From JAAXQD01 sp032126435 (GTDB lineage: Bacteria; Desulfobacterota; Desulfobacteria; Desulfobacterales; UBA11574): 21,792 nucleotides of DNA. Location of the stretch: assembly GCA_032126435.1 (NCBI GenBank), contig JAQBBE010000124.1, positions 1 through 21,792 of the forward strand. Reading direction: 5' to 3'. Positions 12,745 through 20,259 of the stretch are shown here, piece after piece. The notes below the pieces were generated by a model, which saw only the letters and a program-made list of their open reading frames with translations, ran no database searches and had not been told where the DNA came from. Position 1 is the first letter of the stretch. Every line of letters starts with the position of its first letter. The position numbers and the translations under genes are program-made.

Positions 12745-14115
12745 TTGACCGACCCAACACCAACAATGCCGACGAATTACTTGACCGCAAAAGGCTTTTG
12801 CCTCACCTCGGCGTTCTGGATGGTTGTCGCCACTTCCATGGGACTCCTCGGCGCCACAGAACTCATCGCACCCGATCTGACCGAAAACATCGGCTGGCTC
12901 GTATTCGGTCGGATTCGGCCCATCCATGTCAATCTGGTGCTTTTCGGATTTGTGACTCCCGGGTTGCTTGCCTCGGCCTTCTTTTATGTACCCAGACTGC
13001 TTCGCACCGAGCTTTACAGCGAAAAACTGGGCGTGATCACCGTTCTGGCGTGGAATTTTACCATGGTCTTCGTCGTCGTCAGCCTGGCCCTGGGATACAC
13101 GCAAGGAAGAGAGTATGCTGAAATGATCTGGCCCATCGACATGTTGATCGTTGGAGCGTTTTCCCTGGTCTTCGTCAATCTGATGATGACCGTTGCCCGG
13201 CGCAAAGAACCGATCCTTTACGTTTCGGTCTGGTATGTCTGCGCCGGTATTGTTCTGACCGCTGTTACGTTCTGCCTTGGAAACGTCATCTGGCGGCCCA
13301 ACACCGGTTCTCTGGTCGGCATCCCGGATGCAATTCTTTTGTGGTTCTACGGCCATAATGTTTTCGGTCTGCTGCTGACCCCCTTATCCGCAGGGGTGGC
13401 ATACTATGTGATTCCGAAGGCCTGCCGGGCGCCGCTTTACAGCCACACGCTCTCGCTGTTCGGTTTCTGGTCGCTGCTGGTGGTTTATACCCATATCGGC
13501 ACCCACCATCTGCTTCAGGTGCCGGTGCCCACCTGGCTTAAGGTCATCGCCATTGTGGACAGTGTGGCCATGGTCATACCGGTCATGGCGTTTCTGATTA
13601 ACATCTGGTACACGGCCAAAGGAAAACTCGGGGAAATTCACGCCGACATCGGCGCCAAATTTGTCTTTACCGGCACCATCATGTATTTCTTTGTGAGCAT
13701 TCAAGGTTCCATGATGGCACTTCCGGATGTGCAGCGGGTAACGCATTTTAACAACTGGGTCGTGGCCCATGCCCATGTCGGTGTTTTAGGGTTTGCCGGA
13801 ATGATCGCTCTCGGCGGAATTTACTATATTCTGCCCCGAATCACGGGAAAACCGCTCTACAGCAGATTTCTGGCGGATTTTCAGTATTGGCTGGTCCTCA
13901 TCGGTGTCATCGGTTTTACCGTGGTGCTGACCATTGTGGGGCTGATTCAAGGCAATGCCTGGCTCAACGGCGAAACCGTTTACCGGGTTCTCCCGGAAAT
14001 GCACGTATACTATATTACCCGGGCTTCTCTGGGACTCATGATTTTCAGTTCGGCAATTATCGGATTGTACAACATCGTTAGATCCATATTTTTCAACTCC
14101 GGAGAAATCTCATGA
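12745..14115 (+). CDS. ccoN: cbb3-like (C-family) haem-copper oxidase catalytic subunit CcoN
   Basis: A 456-residue polytopic membrane protein, about twelve helices. Haem and copper ligands are visible: the low-spin haem His in R-I-R-P-I-H-V-N-L; the CuB His in W-F-Y-G-H-N-V-F-G; the cross-linking Tyr and two CuB His in V-V-Y-T-H-I-G-T-H-H; and the paired haem ligands in N-W-V-V-A-H-A-H-V-G. The Tyr sits where the cross-linked Tyr of Pseudomonas CcoN lies, 44 residues after the first CuB His. No H-L-W-V-E-G-type motif of cytochrome-c NO reductase is present. It should reduce O2 to water at the inner membrane. The start is TTG at 12745, backed by GAGGAG six bases upstream; ATG at 12766 is possible but lacks a ribosome site. 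The stop overlaps the next gene (ATGA). Confidence 0.9.
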   Translation: MTDPTPTMPTNYLTAKGFCLTSAFWMVVATSMGLLGATELIAPDLTENIGWLVFGRIRPIHVNLVLFGFVTPGLLASAFFYVPRLLRTELYSEKLGVITVLAWNFTMVFVVVSLALGYTQGREYAEMIWPIDMLIVGAFSLVFVNLMMTVARRKEPILYVSVWYVCAGIVLTAVTFCLGNVIWRPNTGSLVGIPDAILLWFYGHNVFGLLLTPLSAGVAYYVIPKACRAPLYSHTLSLFGFWSLLVVYTHIGTHHLLQVPVPTWLKVIAIVDSVAMVIPVMAFLINIWYTAKGKLGEIHADIGAKFVFTGTIMYFFVSIQGSMMALPDVQRVTHFNNWVVAHAHVGVLGFAGMIALGGIYYILPRITGKPLYSRFLADFQYWLVLIGVIGFTVVLTIVGLIQGNAWLNGETVYRVLPEMHVYYITRASLGLMIFSSAIIGLYNIVRSIFFNSGEIS

Positions 14116-15044
14116 ATATGACACCAAGGACAGTTGTAGTCGGCAGCCTCCTGATTTTGGGTGTCATTGTGTTTATGGTGGTGTTTGTACCTTACGCCAC
14201 CCGTATCCAAGCACCCTCGGATATCTTTCGTTCACGGACCACCCAAGAAGCCGACGGCAGATCCATCTATATCGCCAACGGTTGTGTCTATTGCCACAGT
14301 CAGTCCATCCGTTCCATAGACTGGGGATTGGGCGCGGAACGGATCGCCCAGGCCGGTGATTATATTCAAGACAAACCGATTTTATTGGGCTCGGAACGCA
14401 CCGGTCCGGATCTTTCCCAGGAAGGCGGGGAGCATCCGGATGACTGGCATAGTGCCCATTTTATCAACCCCAGATACACGCGGCCCCTGTCCATTATGCC
14501 GGCGTTTGCCTTTCTCGGCACGGAAGATATTAAAAAGCTGACGACGTACGCCCAGAGCCTCGGGTTGAAAAATTCAGACCGGCGGGTTGAGAGACAACAA
14601 TTCTGGAAAAAAGAAGCCATCAAAGCCTATGAAAGCGGTCCGGCAGCCAATGTGAAATGGCTGCACGACAACGTACCCGAAGGTTGGCGAAACCTCCCCA
14701 ACCCTTATCCGACCACGGAAGCCGGACTGGCCAGGGGGCATAAAATTTATCAGGATTTTTGCCTCGGATGCCACAGCCCCATCGGTGACGGCATGGGACC
14801 GGCGCAGCCGTATGTGTATCCACCGCCCTTGAATTTTACCATTTTAAAGGGCAGAGGAATTTCCGGAGGAATTCTATATTACCAGATTATGAACGGCATC
14901 ACCGGCACGGCCATGCCCTATTTCAAACGCGAGCTGGAGTCGGAAAAAATCTGGGACGTGGGCAATTATGTGGCGGTCAACTTCATCAATCAGACCGATG
15001 CCGATACCGAACCCAAGGGGATCGATGCGGCGTATGAACCATAA
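14112..15044 (+). CDS. Dihaem cytochrome c: CcoO fused to a CcoP-like haem domain
   Basis: A 310-residue protein with one N-terminal membrane anchor (~7-28). The first domain is CcoO-like: G-R-S-I-Y-I-A-N-G-C58-V-Y-C61-H62-S-Q-S-I-R, then G-S-E-R-T-G-P-D-L, D-W-H-S-A-H-F and the axial Met in S-I-M130-P. The second domain (~205-290) is a class I cytochrome c with C217-L-G-C220-H221, G-D-G-M-G and axial Met in G-T-A-M268-P-Y-F, similar to the haem domains of CcoP. A standard cbb3 oxidase has separate CcoO (one haem) and CcoP (two haems); here the two are condensed into one dihaem chain. It carries electrons in the periplasm to CcoN. GGAG lies about seven bases before ATG 14112, which overlaps the ccoN stop. 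Confidence 0.88.
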   Translation: MNMTPRTVVVGSLLILGVIVFMVVFVPYATRIQAPSDIFRSRTTQEADGRSIYIANGCVYCHSQSIRSIDWGLGAERIAQAGDYIQDKPILLGSERTGPDLSQEGGEHPDDWHSAHFINPRYTRPLSIMPAFAFLGTEDIKKLTTYAQSLGLKNSDRRVERQQFWKKEAIKAYESGPAANVKWLHDNVPEGWRNLPNPYPTTEAGLARGHKIYQDFCLGCHSPIGDGMGPAQPYVYPPPLNFTILKGRGISGGILYYQIMNGITGTAMPYFKRELESEKIWDVGNYVAVNFINQTDADTEPKGIDAAYEP

Positions 15045-15073
15045 GGGGTTGCGGGCCTGACTTCTTTTAAACC

Positions 15074-15098
15074 CGAAACTCGAAACTCGGAACACGAA
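15074..15098 (+). repeat. Heptamer-phased CGAAACT tract
   Basis: CGAAACT at 15074 and 15081, CGGAACA at 15088 and CGAA at 15095: an exact 7-base phase. It ends three bases before the ATG of the next gene, so it occupies that gene's leader and ribosome-site region. No inverted partner is seen nearby. Confidence 0.8.
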
Positions 15099-15100
15099 TA

Positions 15101-15367
15101 ATGTATTTCCCATATTTCATAACATACATGGCATTGGGCTTTGCCATCAGCCTGGCGGTCTTTTTCTGGGCTCTGAAAAACGGCCAGTTTAAAGATCAAA
15201 AGCGGGCACGGTTTCTGCCCTTAGAAGATGAGCACGAGCCACCTGCTGCAAAGATCTCGACCTTTCATCGGTATGAGGCGTATGCCCTTGTGCTGCTGGC
15301 AGTGGCAGGCCTGGCCGCCAGCGGGGCGGTGCTGATCTTTGCACTTTTGAACGCAAACGGAGTGTAA
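15101..15367 (+). CDS. CcoS-like oxidase assembly membrane protein
   Basis: An 88-residue protein with two predicted membrane helices (~5-25 and ~60-83). The first half resembles CcoS/FixS, the small cbb3 assembly protein: a helix followed by F-F-W-A-L-K-N-G-Q-F-K-D-Q and then an acidic, proline-containing stretch (P-L-E-D-E-H-E-P-P). Ordinary CcoS is about 50 residues with one helix, so the second helix is an extension. CcoS is needed for cofactor insertion into cbb3 oxidases, which fits its place between the oxidase and ccoI. The start lies just after a repeat tract, with no good ribosome site. Confidence 0.65.
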   Translation: MYFPYFITYMALGFAISLAVFFWALKNGQFKDQKRARFLPLEDEHEPPAAKISTFHRYEAYALVLLAVAGLAASGAVLIFALLNANGV

Positions 15368-15407
15368 ACAATCGGTTAAACGGGAAACATTTTGAAAAGG
15401 AAACCCC

Positions 15408-15683
15408 ATGAGACATTTTAATCTGCTGAACTTCCAACATATCGTGCTGTATGTGTTTCCAACCCTGATTTTTATGGTGGTATTCGGGTTGGCGCTGGCC
15501 TTCAGCCACCTTCGAAGCGAAGATGCCGAAGCGCGAAAACAAAAAATCATTTACCGCTTCCCCGAAGGGATCGAAGACAGGGACGCCCCGTTTCCCCTGT
15601 CCATGATGCTGATCATCGCCGGGGCCGTCGCCTGGGTTTTCTTTTATGTTTTGGGTACCGGCCTGTTGGGAGTAAAAATATAA
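15408..15683 (+). CDS. Small two-helix membrane protein, CcoP-anchor-like
   Basis: A 91-residue protein with helices at ~11-32 and ~63-85. Between them is Y-R-F-P-E-G-I-E-D-R-D-A-P-F-P, which resembles the D-G-I-x-E-x-x-x-P-L-P segment before the second helix of the N-terminal domain of CcoP (FixP_N). It has no haem motif. One reading is that it is the membrane anchor of a CcoP whose haem domain now sits on the CcoO fusion; the similarity is short, so this is tentative. A clear ribosome site, AAGGA, lies five bases before the ATG. The next gene starts one base after its stop. Confidence 0.6.
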   Translation: MRHFNLLNFQHIVLYVFPTLIFMVVFGLALAFSHLRSEDAEARKQKIIYRFPEGIEDRDAPFPLSMMLIIAGAVAWVFFYVLGTGLLGVKI

Positions 15684-15684
15684 A

Positions 15685-15912
15685 ATGACACATTCAACCG
15701 GAAAAGAGTCCACTTTTGGCACCTGGGTTATCATTACGCTGCTTTTGGCATGGATACTGGGAAAAGGTTTTTTTTCGTTTTTTGTCGTTGGGGATATGGG
15801 CCAACCCACCTGGAACTACCGCCCGGTCAAGGATGTCCCCGGAGAATCACCCTACGCACTCTACCGGGTGCTCCCCTACCCTCAGCACGTGAAAGGCGCC
15901 AAGGGGGAATAG
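15685..15912 (+). CDS. Small single-helix membrane protein of the oxidase cluster
   Basis: A 75-residue protein I do not recognise. Residues ~13-35 form a membrane helix (W-V-I-I-T-L-L-L-A-W-I-L), followed by a Pro- and Tyr-rich periplasmic or cytoplasmic tail (Q-P-T-W-N-Y-R-P-V, S-P-Y-A-L-Y-R-V-L-P-Y-P). No cysteine or haem motif is present. Tight packing (one base after the upstream stop, none before the next ATG) supports a real gene. It may be a structural subunit of the oxidase or of the ACIII-oxidase assembly, which is a guess from position. Confidence 0.6.
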   Translation: MTHSTGKESTFGTWVIITLLLAWILGKGFFSFFVVGDMGQPTWNYRPVKDVPGESPYALYRVLPYPQHVKGAKGE

Positions 15913-16431
15913 ATGAAGCGAATCTCGATTCTAATTTTGCTGGCGGCCGTTGTGCTCACAACGGTCTATACCGCATTGACGCTGTATGATGAAAATCTTA
16001 AGGTCGGCCGCATGTGGGAAACCCCTGCTGTCCGACCCTACGAAAAACCGATGCTGATTATGGAAAAATCGGTGGTACCCGTTCACGGTGGAGAAGCCGT
16101 TTTTAAAAACGTTAACGGAGAGGATTTAATATCGCCGTTTGAAAACAATGACCCTCAAGTCATTGAATCGGGAAAATTTTTATATTTTACCTACTGTGCC
16201 CAGTGCCATGGAAAGTACTTTGACGGCAACGGCACGGTGGGTCAGAGTTTTCATCCCCTGCCCGGAGATCTGCAGAGTGCCCGGGTTCAGTCCATGCCCC
16301 AAGGTATTCTATTTAAAGAGATCAGTTACGGAATTCCCAATGGCAGGCAGCCGGCCCTTGCCACCACCATTGCGGTGAACGATCGCTGGCGGATCATTGC
16401 CCATATAAAATCTCTGGGGCCCCGCGAATGA
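15913..16431 (+). CDS. actE: Monohaem cytochrome c, ActE-like
   Basis: A 172-residue protein with an N-terminal hydrophobic segment (~4-24) and one haem motif, Y-C95-A-Q-C98-H99-G. The layout resembles ActE: an early M-W-E-T-P-A-V-R-P-Y, then P-V-H-G-G-E-A-V-F, the haem site preceded by S-G-K-F-L-Y-F-T-Y, and the ending N-D-R-W-R-I-I-A-H-I-K-S-L. ActE is the monohaem subunit of ACIII. Usually it is a lipoprotein between actD and actF; here no lipobox Cys is present and the gene sits after the oxidase genes. The late Met that often serves as axial ligand is absent (I-P-N-G-R-Q-P-A-L); M128 is a candidate substitute. A purine-rich AAGGGGGAA lies before ATG 15913. It could instead be an oxidase-side cytochrome. 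Confidence 0.65.
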   Translation: MKRISILILLAAVVLTTVYTALTLYDENLKVGRMWETPAVRPYEKPMLIMEKSVVPVHGGEAVFKNVNGEDLISPFENNDPQVIESGKFLYFTYCAQCHGKYFDGNGTVGQSFHPLPGDLQSARVQSMPQGILFKEISYGIPNGRQPALATTIAVNDRWRIIAHIKSLGPRE

Positions 16432-16432
16432 A

Positions 16433-18928
16433 ATGAATCCTTCCGATGTTTCCTGCGACCTTTGCGGCCTCTCCTTAAGACACGGCACCATTAAATGGCC
16501 TTCGGAGCACAGAGAATTTTCCTTCTGCTGTGCCGGTTGCCGACAGGTCTTCATCATGCTCATGGAAGCTTCCGATGCTCCGGACCCGCTGCAATTTAAA
16601 CAGACCCCGCTGTTCAAAACGTGCCTGGAAATGGGAATTATCCCGATTTCGGAATCGGACCTGAAGGCGCGCCGGGCCAAAGACCCTTCGGAATCGCCCC
16701 TTTCTTTGGGACAAACAGGTGCTGAAGCTGCAACAGACAAAGGGAGCGAATCCGCATCCAACACCCTTGGCATTCACCTGAAAGTCAACGATATGTGGTG
16801 TCCGGCCTGCGCCTGGGTGATCGAACACGCCCTCGGCAAACAATCCGGTATCGTGCATGCGGCGTGCAATTTTTCAACGGATACGGTCCGATGTGAATAC
16901 AATCCGATTCTGACGTCCCCGGAACGCATTATCCGGACCATCGGCCGACTGGGATATCGGGCGGCGGAACCTGAAGAAGATATCCTGGCGGTCGAGACCA
17001 AAAAGGATTTCATCCGTTTTGCCATCTCTGCATTTCTCACCGCCAACGTGATGATGCTCTCCTTTTCCCTCTACTCCGGGTTTTTCATCCAGCTGACCCC
17101 GGACACCGTCCATAAACTCTCCTGGCCGATTTTCATACTCGCCAGCATCGTTCTTTTTTACGGCGGCCCCAAAATATTTCGAAAAGCCTGGGCCGGATTT
17201 ATCTCAGCCGCCTTCGGCATGGAAACGCTGATCACCATCGGCGCGCTTACCGCCTACGTTTACAGCACAATCAATCTTTTTTCCGGAAGCATTCATCTCT
17301 ATTATGATACCGCCGCCATGCTGATTACCCTGACCTTGCTTGGCAAAACCATCGAAAAAAAAGCCAAGGATTCGGTGCGGAAAGACCTTTCAAATTTTTT
17401 CTCCCTTCGGCCCACCAAGGTCAAAATCTGCAGTGATGAATTCCCGCGCGGCCGTTATGTCGCGGTGGGAGTCCTCCAACGCGGAGACATTTTCATGGCT
17501 GAAGAAAATGAAATTATCCCTGCAGACGGACGGATACTTGACGGTTCGGGCACGGTGGATGAATCTTCTCTCACCGGTGAAGCCCTGCCCGTACAAATCA
17601 AAGCCGGGAACCGAATCCGGAGCGGAACCCGGGTGCTGCAGGGAACGTTCAGAGCCACGGCCGAAGGCATCGGCGACGGGTCGACCCTGGGACAGATGAT
17701 CGACATTATGGAAAAAGCTCTGGGAAAAAAAACTCCCCTTGAAGCGAAAACCGATCGTATCCTCCGCTGGTTCGTGCCCTTGGTGATGCTGCTTTCCATA
17801 GGAACCGGAGGGGTCTGTCTATTGTCGGGCCTGTCCGTTGAAACCGCCATGATCCGGTCTGTCACGGTCATGGTCATTTCGTGTCCGTGCGCCCTGGGCA
17901 TTGCCATACCCATCACCCGCGTCGCGGGGATCTCTCTGGCAGGACATGCCGGGATTTTAGTCCGGAATTTTGCGGCCTTTGAACAGGCGGAGAGAACCGA
18001 TACCATTGTCTTTGACAAGACCGGAACCCTCACCGAAGGTGAATGGATCATACGGGATATCGTTGTTATGGAACCCTTTGTTGAAAAGCAGGTCCTCTCG
18101 ATAGCATCCGCGCTGGAAAAAACCTCCGATCATTACATCGCCTGCGAAATCAGAAGAAAAGCGCGAGAGACCATGGCACTGCCAGCGCCCGTCGAAGACA
18201 TACAGTGTTTTGAAAACGGAATGACCGGAAGACTCGGAGAAGACGACGTCAAAATTGGATCCAAAGATTTTATTGCCGAAAACCTGAAAGCGCCTTCGGC
18301 AATACCGGCAGCCCGACAAAAAGATGGGATAGTGCAGTCAACGGTCTATATGAGTTATGGGAAACAATTGTGTGCCGTGTTCGTTTTTGGGGACCGCCTC
18401 CGGGAAACAGCATCCGACACCGTCGAAAAATTGCAGCAAAAGGGTTACCATATTGCCCTGGTATCGGGGGACGGAGAGGATGCAACACGGGCCGTCGGAA
18501 ATATGCTGGGCATTCAGAATGCATACGGCGGGAGACTTCCTGCGGATAAAGCCGCTTTGGTTCGGGATATGCAGAAAAAAGGGAGGATCGTCGCCATGGT
18601 GGGTGACGGCATCAATGACGCCCCGGCCCTTGTGCAGTCGGATCTGGCCGTGGCCGTCCACTCCGGAAGCCACCTGGGCGAAGAGGCTGCAGATATTACG
18701 CTGATGCAGGGGAATCCCCGTCAGATTCTGGATTATCTGAATCTGGCCAAACGGGTAAACAGAAAAATTCATCAGAATCTTATGTTTTCTCTGGTGTACA
18801 ACACCATCAGCATACCCATTGCCATGGGCGGACTGTTGACGCCCGTCGTGGCTGTGTGCGCCATGCTCCTGAGCAGCCTCAGCGTCACCGGAAACGCGTT
18901 GTTACTGAAACGCAAATACAAATTCTAA
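16433..18928 (+). CDS. ccoI: Copper-exporting P1B-type ATPase CcoI (FixI)
   Basis: An 831-residue heavy-metal P-type ATPase. The N-terminus has the CcoI-type metal-binding module, C-D-L-C-G-L and F-C-C-A-G-C (~8-36), then an HMA domain with W-C-P-A-C (~122-126). Eight membrane helices are expected; the transmembrane metal site is C484-P-C486. Cytoplasmic motifs are D-E-S-S-L-T-G-E-A-L-P-V, the phosphorylated Asp in D528-K-T-G-T-L-T-E-G, and G724-D-G-I-N-D-A-P. The usual H-P dipeptide of P1B enzymes reads S-D-H-Y-I here. CcoI delivers copper across the inner membrane for CuB of cbb3 oxidases, fitting its place at the end of the cluster. The start is one base after the upstream stop. It lacks an obvious terminator; the next 155 bases contain a T-run near 18965 without a GC-rich stem. 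Confidence 0.92.
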   Translation: MNPSDVSCDLCGLSLRHGTIKWPSEHREFSFCCAGCRQVFIMLMEASDAPDPLQFKQTPLFKTCLEMGIIPISESDLKARRAKDPSESPLSLGQTGAEAATDKGSESASNTLGIHLKVNDMWCPACAWVIEHALGKQSGIVHAACNFSTDTVRCEYNPILTSPERIIRTIGRLGYRAAEPEEDILAVETKKDFIRFAISAFLTANVMMLSFSLYSGFFIQLTPDTVHKLSWPIFILASIVLFYGGPKIFRKAWAGFISAAFGMETLITIGALTAYVYSTINLFSGSIHLYYDTAAMLITLTLLGKTIEKKAKDSVRKDLSNFFSLRPTKVKICSDEFPRGRYVAVGVLQRGDIFMAEENEIIPADGRILDGSGTVDESSLTGEALPVQIKAGNRIRSGTRVLQGTFRATAEGIGDGSTLGQMIDIMEKALGKKTPLEAKTDRILRWFVPLVMLLSIGTGGVCLLSGLSVETAMIRSVTVMVISCPCALGIAIPITRVAGISLAGHAGILVRNFAAFEQAERTDTIVFDKTGTLTEGEWIIRDIVVMEPFVEKQVLSIASALEKTSDHYIACEIRRKARETMALPAPVEDIQCFENGMTGRLGEDDVKIGSKDFIAENLKAPSAIPAARQKDGIVQSTVYMSYGKQLCAVFVFGDRLRETASDTVEKLQQKGYHIALVSGDGEDATRAVGNMLGIQNAYGGRLPADKAALVRDMQKKGRIVAMVGDGINDAPALVQSDLAVAVHSGSHLGEEAADITLMQGNPRQILDYLNLAKRVNRKIHQNLMFSLVYNTISIPIAMGGLLTPVVAVCAMLLSSLSVTGNALLLKRKYKF

Positions 18929-19013
18929 TGAAATTCAGATAAAGTTTGATTTGCTATTGTGCCTGTTTTTTTGTATGAGAATAACCGCAGATATAAAGCT
19001 TTGATTTCGTTTT

Positions 19014-19041
19014 CCGACACCTGAAACCCGACACCTTTCAA
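19014..19041 (+). repeat. Heptamer-phased CCGACAC/CTGAAAC tract
   Basis: CCGACAC (19014), CTGAAAC (19021), CCGACAC (19028), CTTTCAA (19035): four consecutive units on an exact 7-base phase in the gap between ccoI and the inositol gene. No inverted partner is seen. Confidence 0.8.
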
Positions 19042-19083
19042 TTGAACGTTTTCGCTCAATCAGGATAAAATTAAGGTTTATCG

Positions 19084-20259
19084 ATGACAAATTCCAACGA
19101 TTCCAAACCAAAATCGCTGTTGTTAATGATTGCGGGCGCCAAAGGCGCTGTGGCCTCCACGGTGGCCGTGGCCGCCGCTGCCATGCGCAAGGATCCCGAT
19201 GCCGTCTTGCCCAGCCTGACAACCCGCAACAGTTTTTCCTATCTGGGACCGCCCCATGCCGTCCACACGACAGGCTGGGATACCGAACCTGCGAAACTGA
19301 CCGAATGTATAAACACTCACGGGGTATTGCCGGAGAGTCTCTGGAAACCCCTTCAAACAGATCTCGACGAGACGACCCTATTCGAGGCCCCGTCTGCAGA
19401 TCTTGATCTTAAAGGCCAAATCGAGCATCTCATGCAGGATATCCGGACCTTCAGACAACGGTATGCCGATGCCCGGCCCATCCTGATCGACCTCTTGCCG
19501 GCGTGTGTACGAAACGATCTTGAAAATACTACGAGCCTGGACCGCCTCTATTCTGAAGCGAATCCTCGAACCCACCCGGACCTGGCCTATGTTCTGGCAG
19601 CCATTTTTTCCGGGGTCCCGGTGGTAAATTTTTCCCCCAACTCCATGGAAATCCCGGTGGTCCTTCAGGAAGCGATTAAACATGAAGTCCCCATATCCGG
19701 GTGCGACGGTAAGACCGGCCAGACCTATTTCAAAGTCGTTTTGGCCTCGGCACTCAAAGCAAGAAATCTTTTTGTGGACGGGTGGTACAGCCTCAATATT
19801 CTGGGGAACGCCGACGGGAAGAACCTTATGGACCCCGATCGGGCGGCCGGAAAAGTGGCCAACAAGACCCAACTTTTGGATGATATTCTGGGCTACCCCG
19901 TTGGGGAGCGATACGGAGAACCGTCTCACAAAGTCCATATCGACTACTACCCGCCCCGGGGCGATGCCAAGGAAGCCTGGGATGCCATCGATTTTCAGGG
20001 GATGTTCGGCCTCCCCATGAGTATCCGTTTGAACTTTCAAGCCCGGGACTCGGTCCTGGCCGCCCCGCTGGTTCTGGATCTGGCCCGGTGGATGGCGGCA
20101 CTGAAAATGGCGGGCCGCACCGGACCGATTCCGGAACTGGGGTTTTATTTTAAAAAGCCCCTGGGCGAGAATCCGCCACTGAGCTTTCAGGATCAAATTC
20201 AAAGTCTGAAGAAACTGGAAAAAGAATGTCTTGCAGCGATCTCAAGGAAAAGATTATGA
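19084..20259 (+). CDS. ino1: myo-Inositol-3-phosphate synthase
   Basis: A 391-residue protein close to the size of archaeal and short bacterial inositol-phosphate synthases. The NAD-binding start is M-I-A-G-A-K-G-A-V-A-S-T. Mid-protein motifs are V-V-N-F-S-P-N-S, the catalytic loop G-C-D-G-K-T-G-Q-T (the family's G-D-D-x-K-S-G-Q-T), N-I-L-G-N-A-D-G-K-N-L, and S-H-K-V-H-I-D-Y-Y-P. It should convert D-glucose 6-phosphate to 1D-myo-inositol 3-phosphate in the cytosol, using NAD without net consumption. Active-site Lys residues expected in the family are present in the K-T-G-Q-T and N-K-T regions. ATG 19084 follows a weak AAGG site at 19072. It shares ATGA with the next gene, so the products probably act in one pathway. 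Confidence 0.9.
   Translation: MTNSNDSKPKSLLLMIAGAKGAVASTVAVAAAAMRKDPDAVLPSLTTRNSFSYLGPPHAVHTTGWDTEPAKLTECINTHGVLPESLWKPLQTDLDETTLFEAPSADLDLKGQIEHLMQDIRTFRQRYADARPILIDLLPACVRNDLENTTSLDRLYSEANPRTHPDLAYVLAAIFSGVPVVNFSPNSMEIPVVLQEAIKHEVPISGCDGKTGQTYFKVVLASALKARNLFVDGWYSLNILGNADGKNLMDPDRAAGKVANKTQLLDDILGYPVGERYGEPSHKVHIDYYPPRGDAKEAWDAIDFQGMFGLPMSIRLNFQARDSVLAAPLVLDLARWMAALKMAGRTGPIPELGFYFKKPLGENPPLSFQDQIQSLKKLEKECLAAISRKRL

Noticed and set aside
12745..14115. CcoN as a nitric oxide reductase subunit
   Set aside because: It lacks the Glu-bearing H-L-W-V-E-G motif, keeps the cross-linking Tyr of cbb3 oxidases, and is followed by CcoO-like, CcoS-like and CcoI proteins.
18960..18975. T-run after ccoI as an intrinsic terminator
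   Set aside because: No GC-rich stem directly precedes it.
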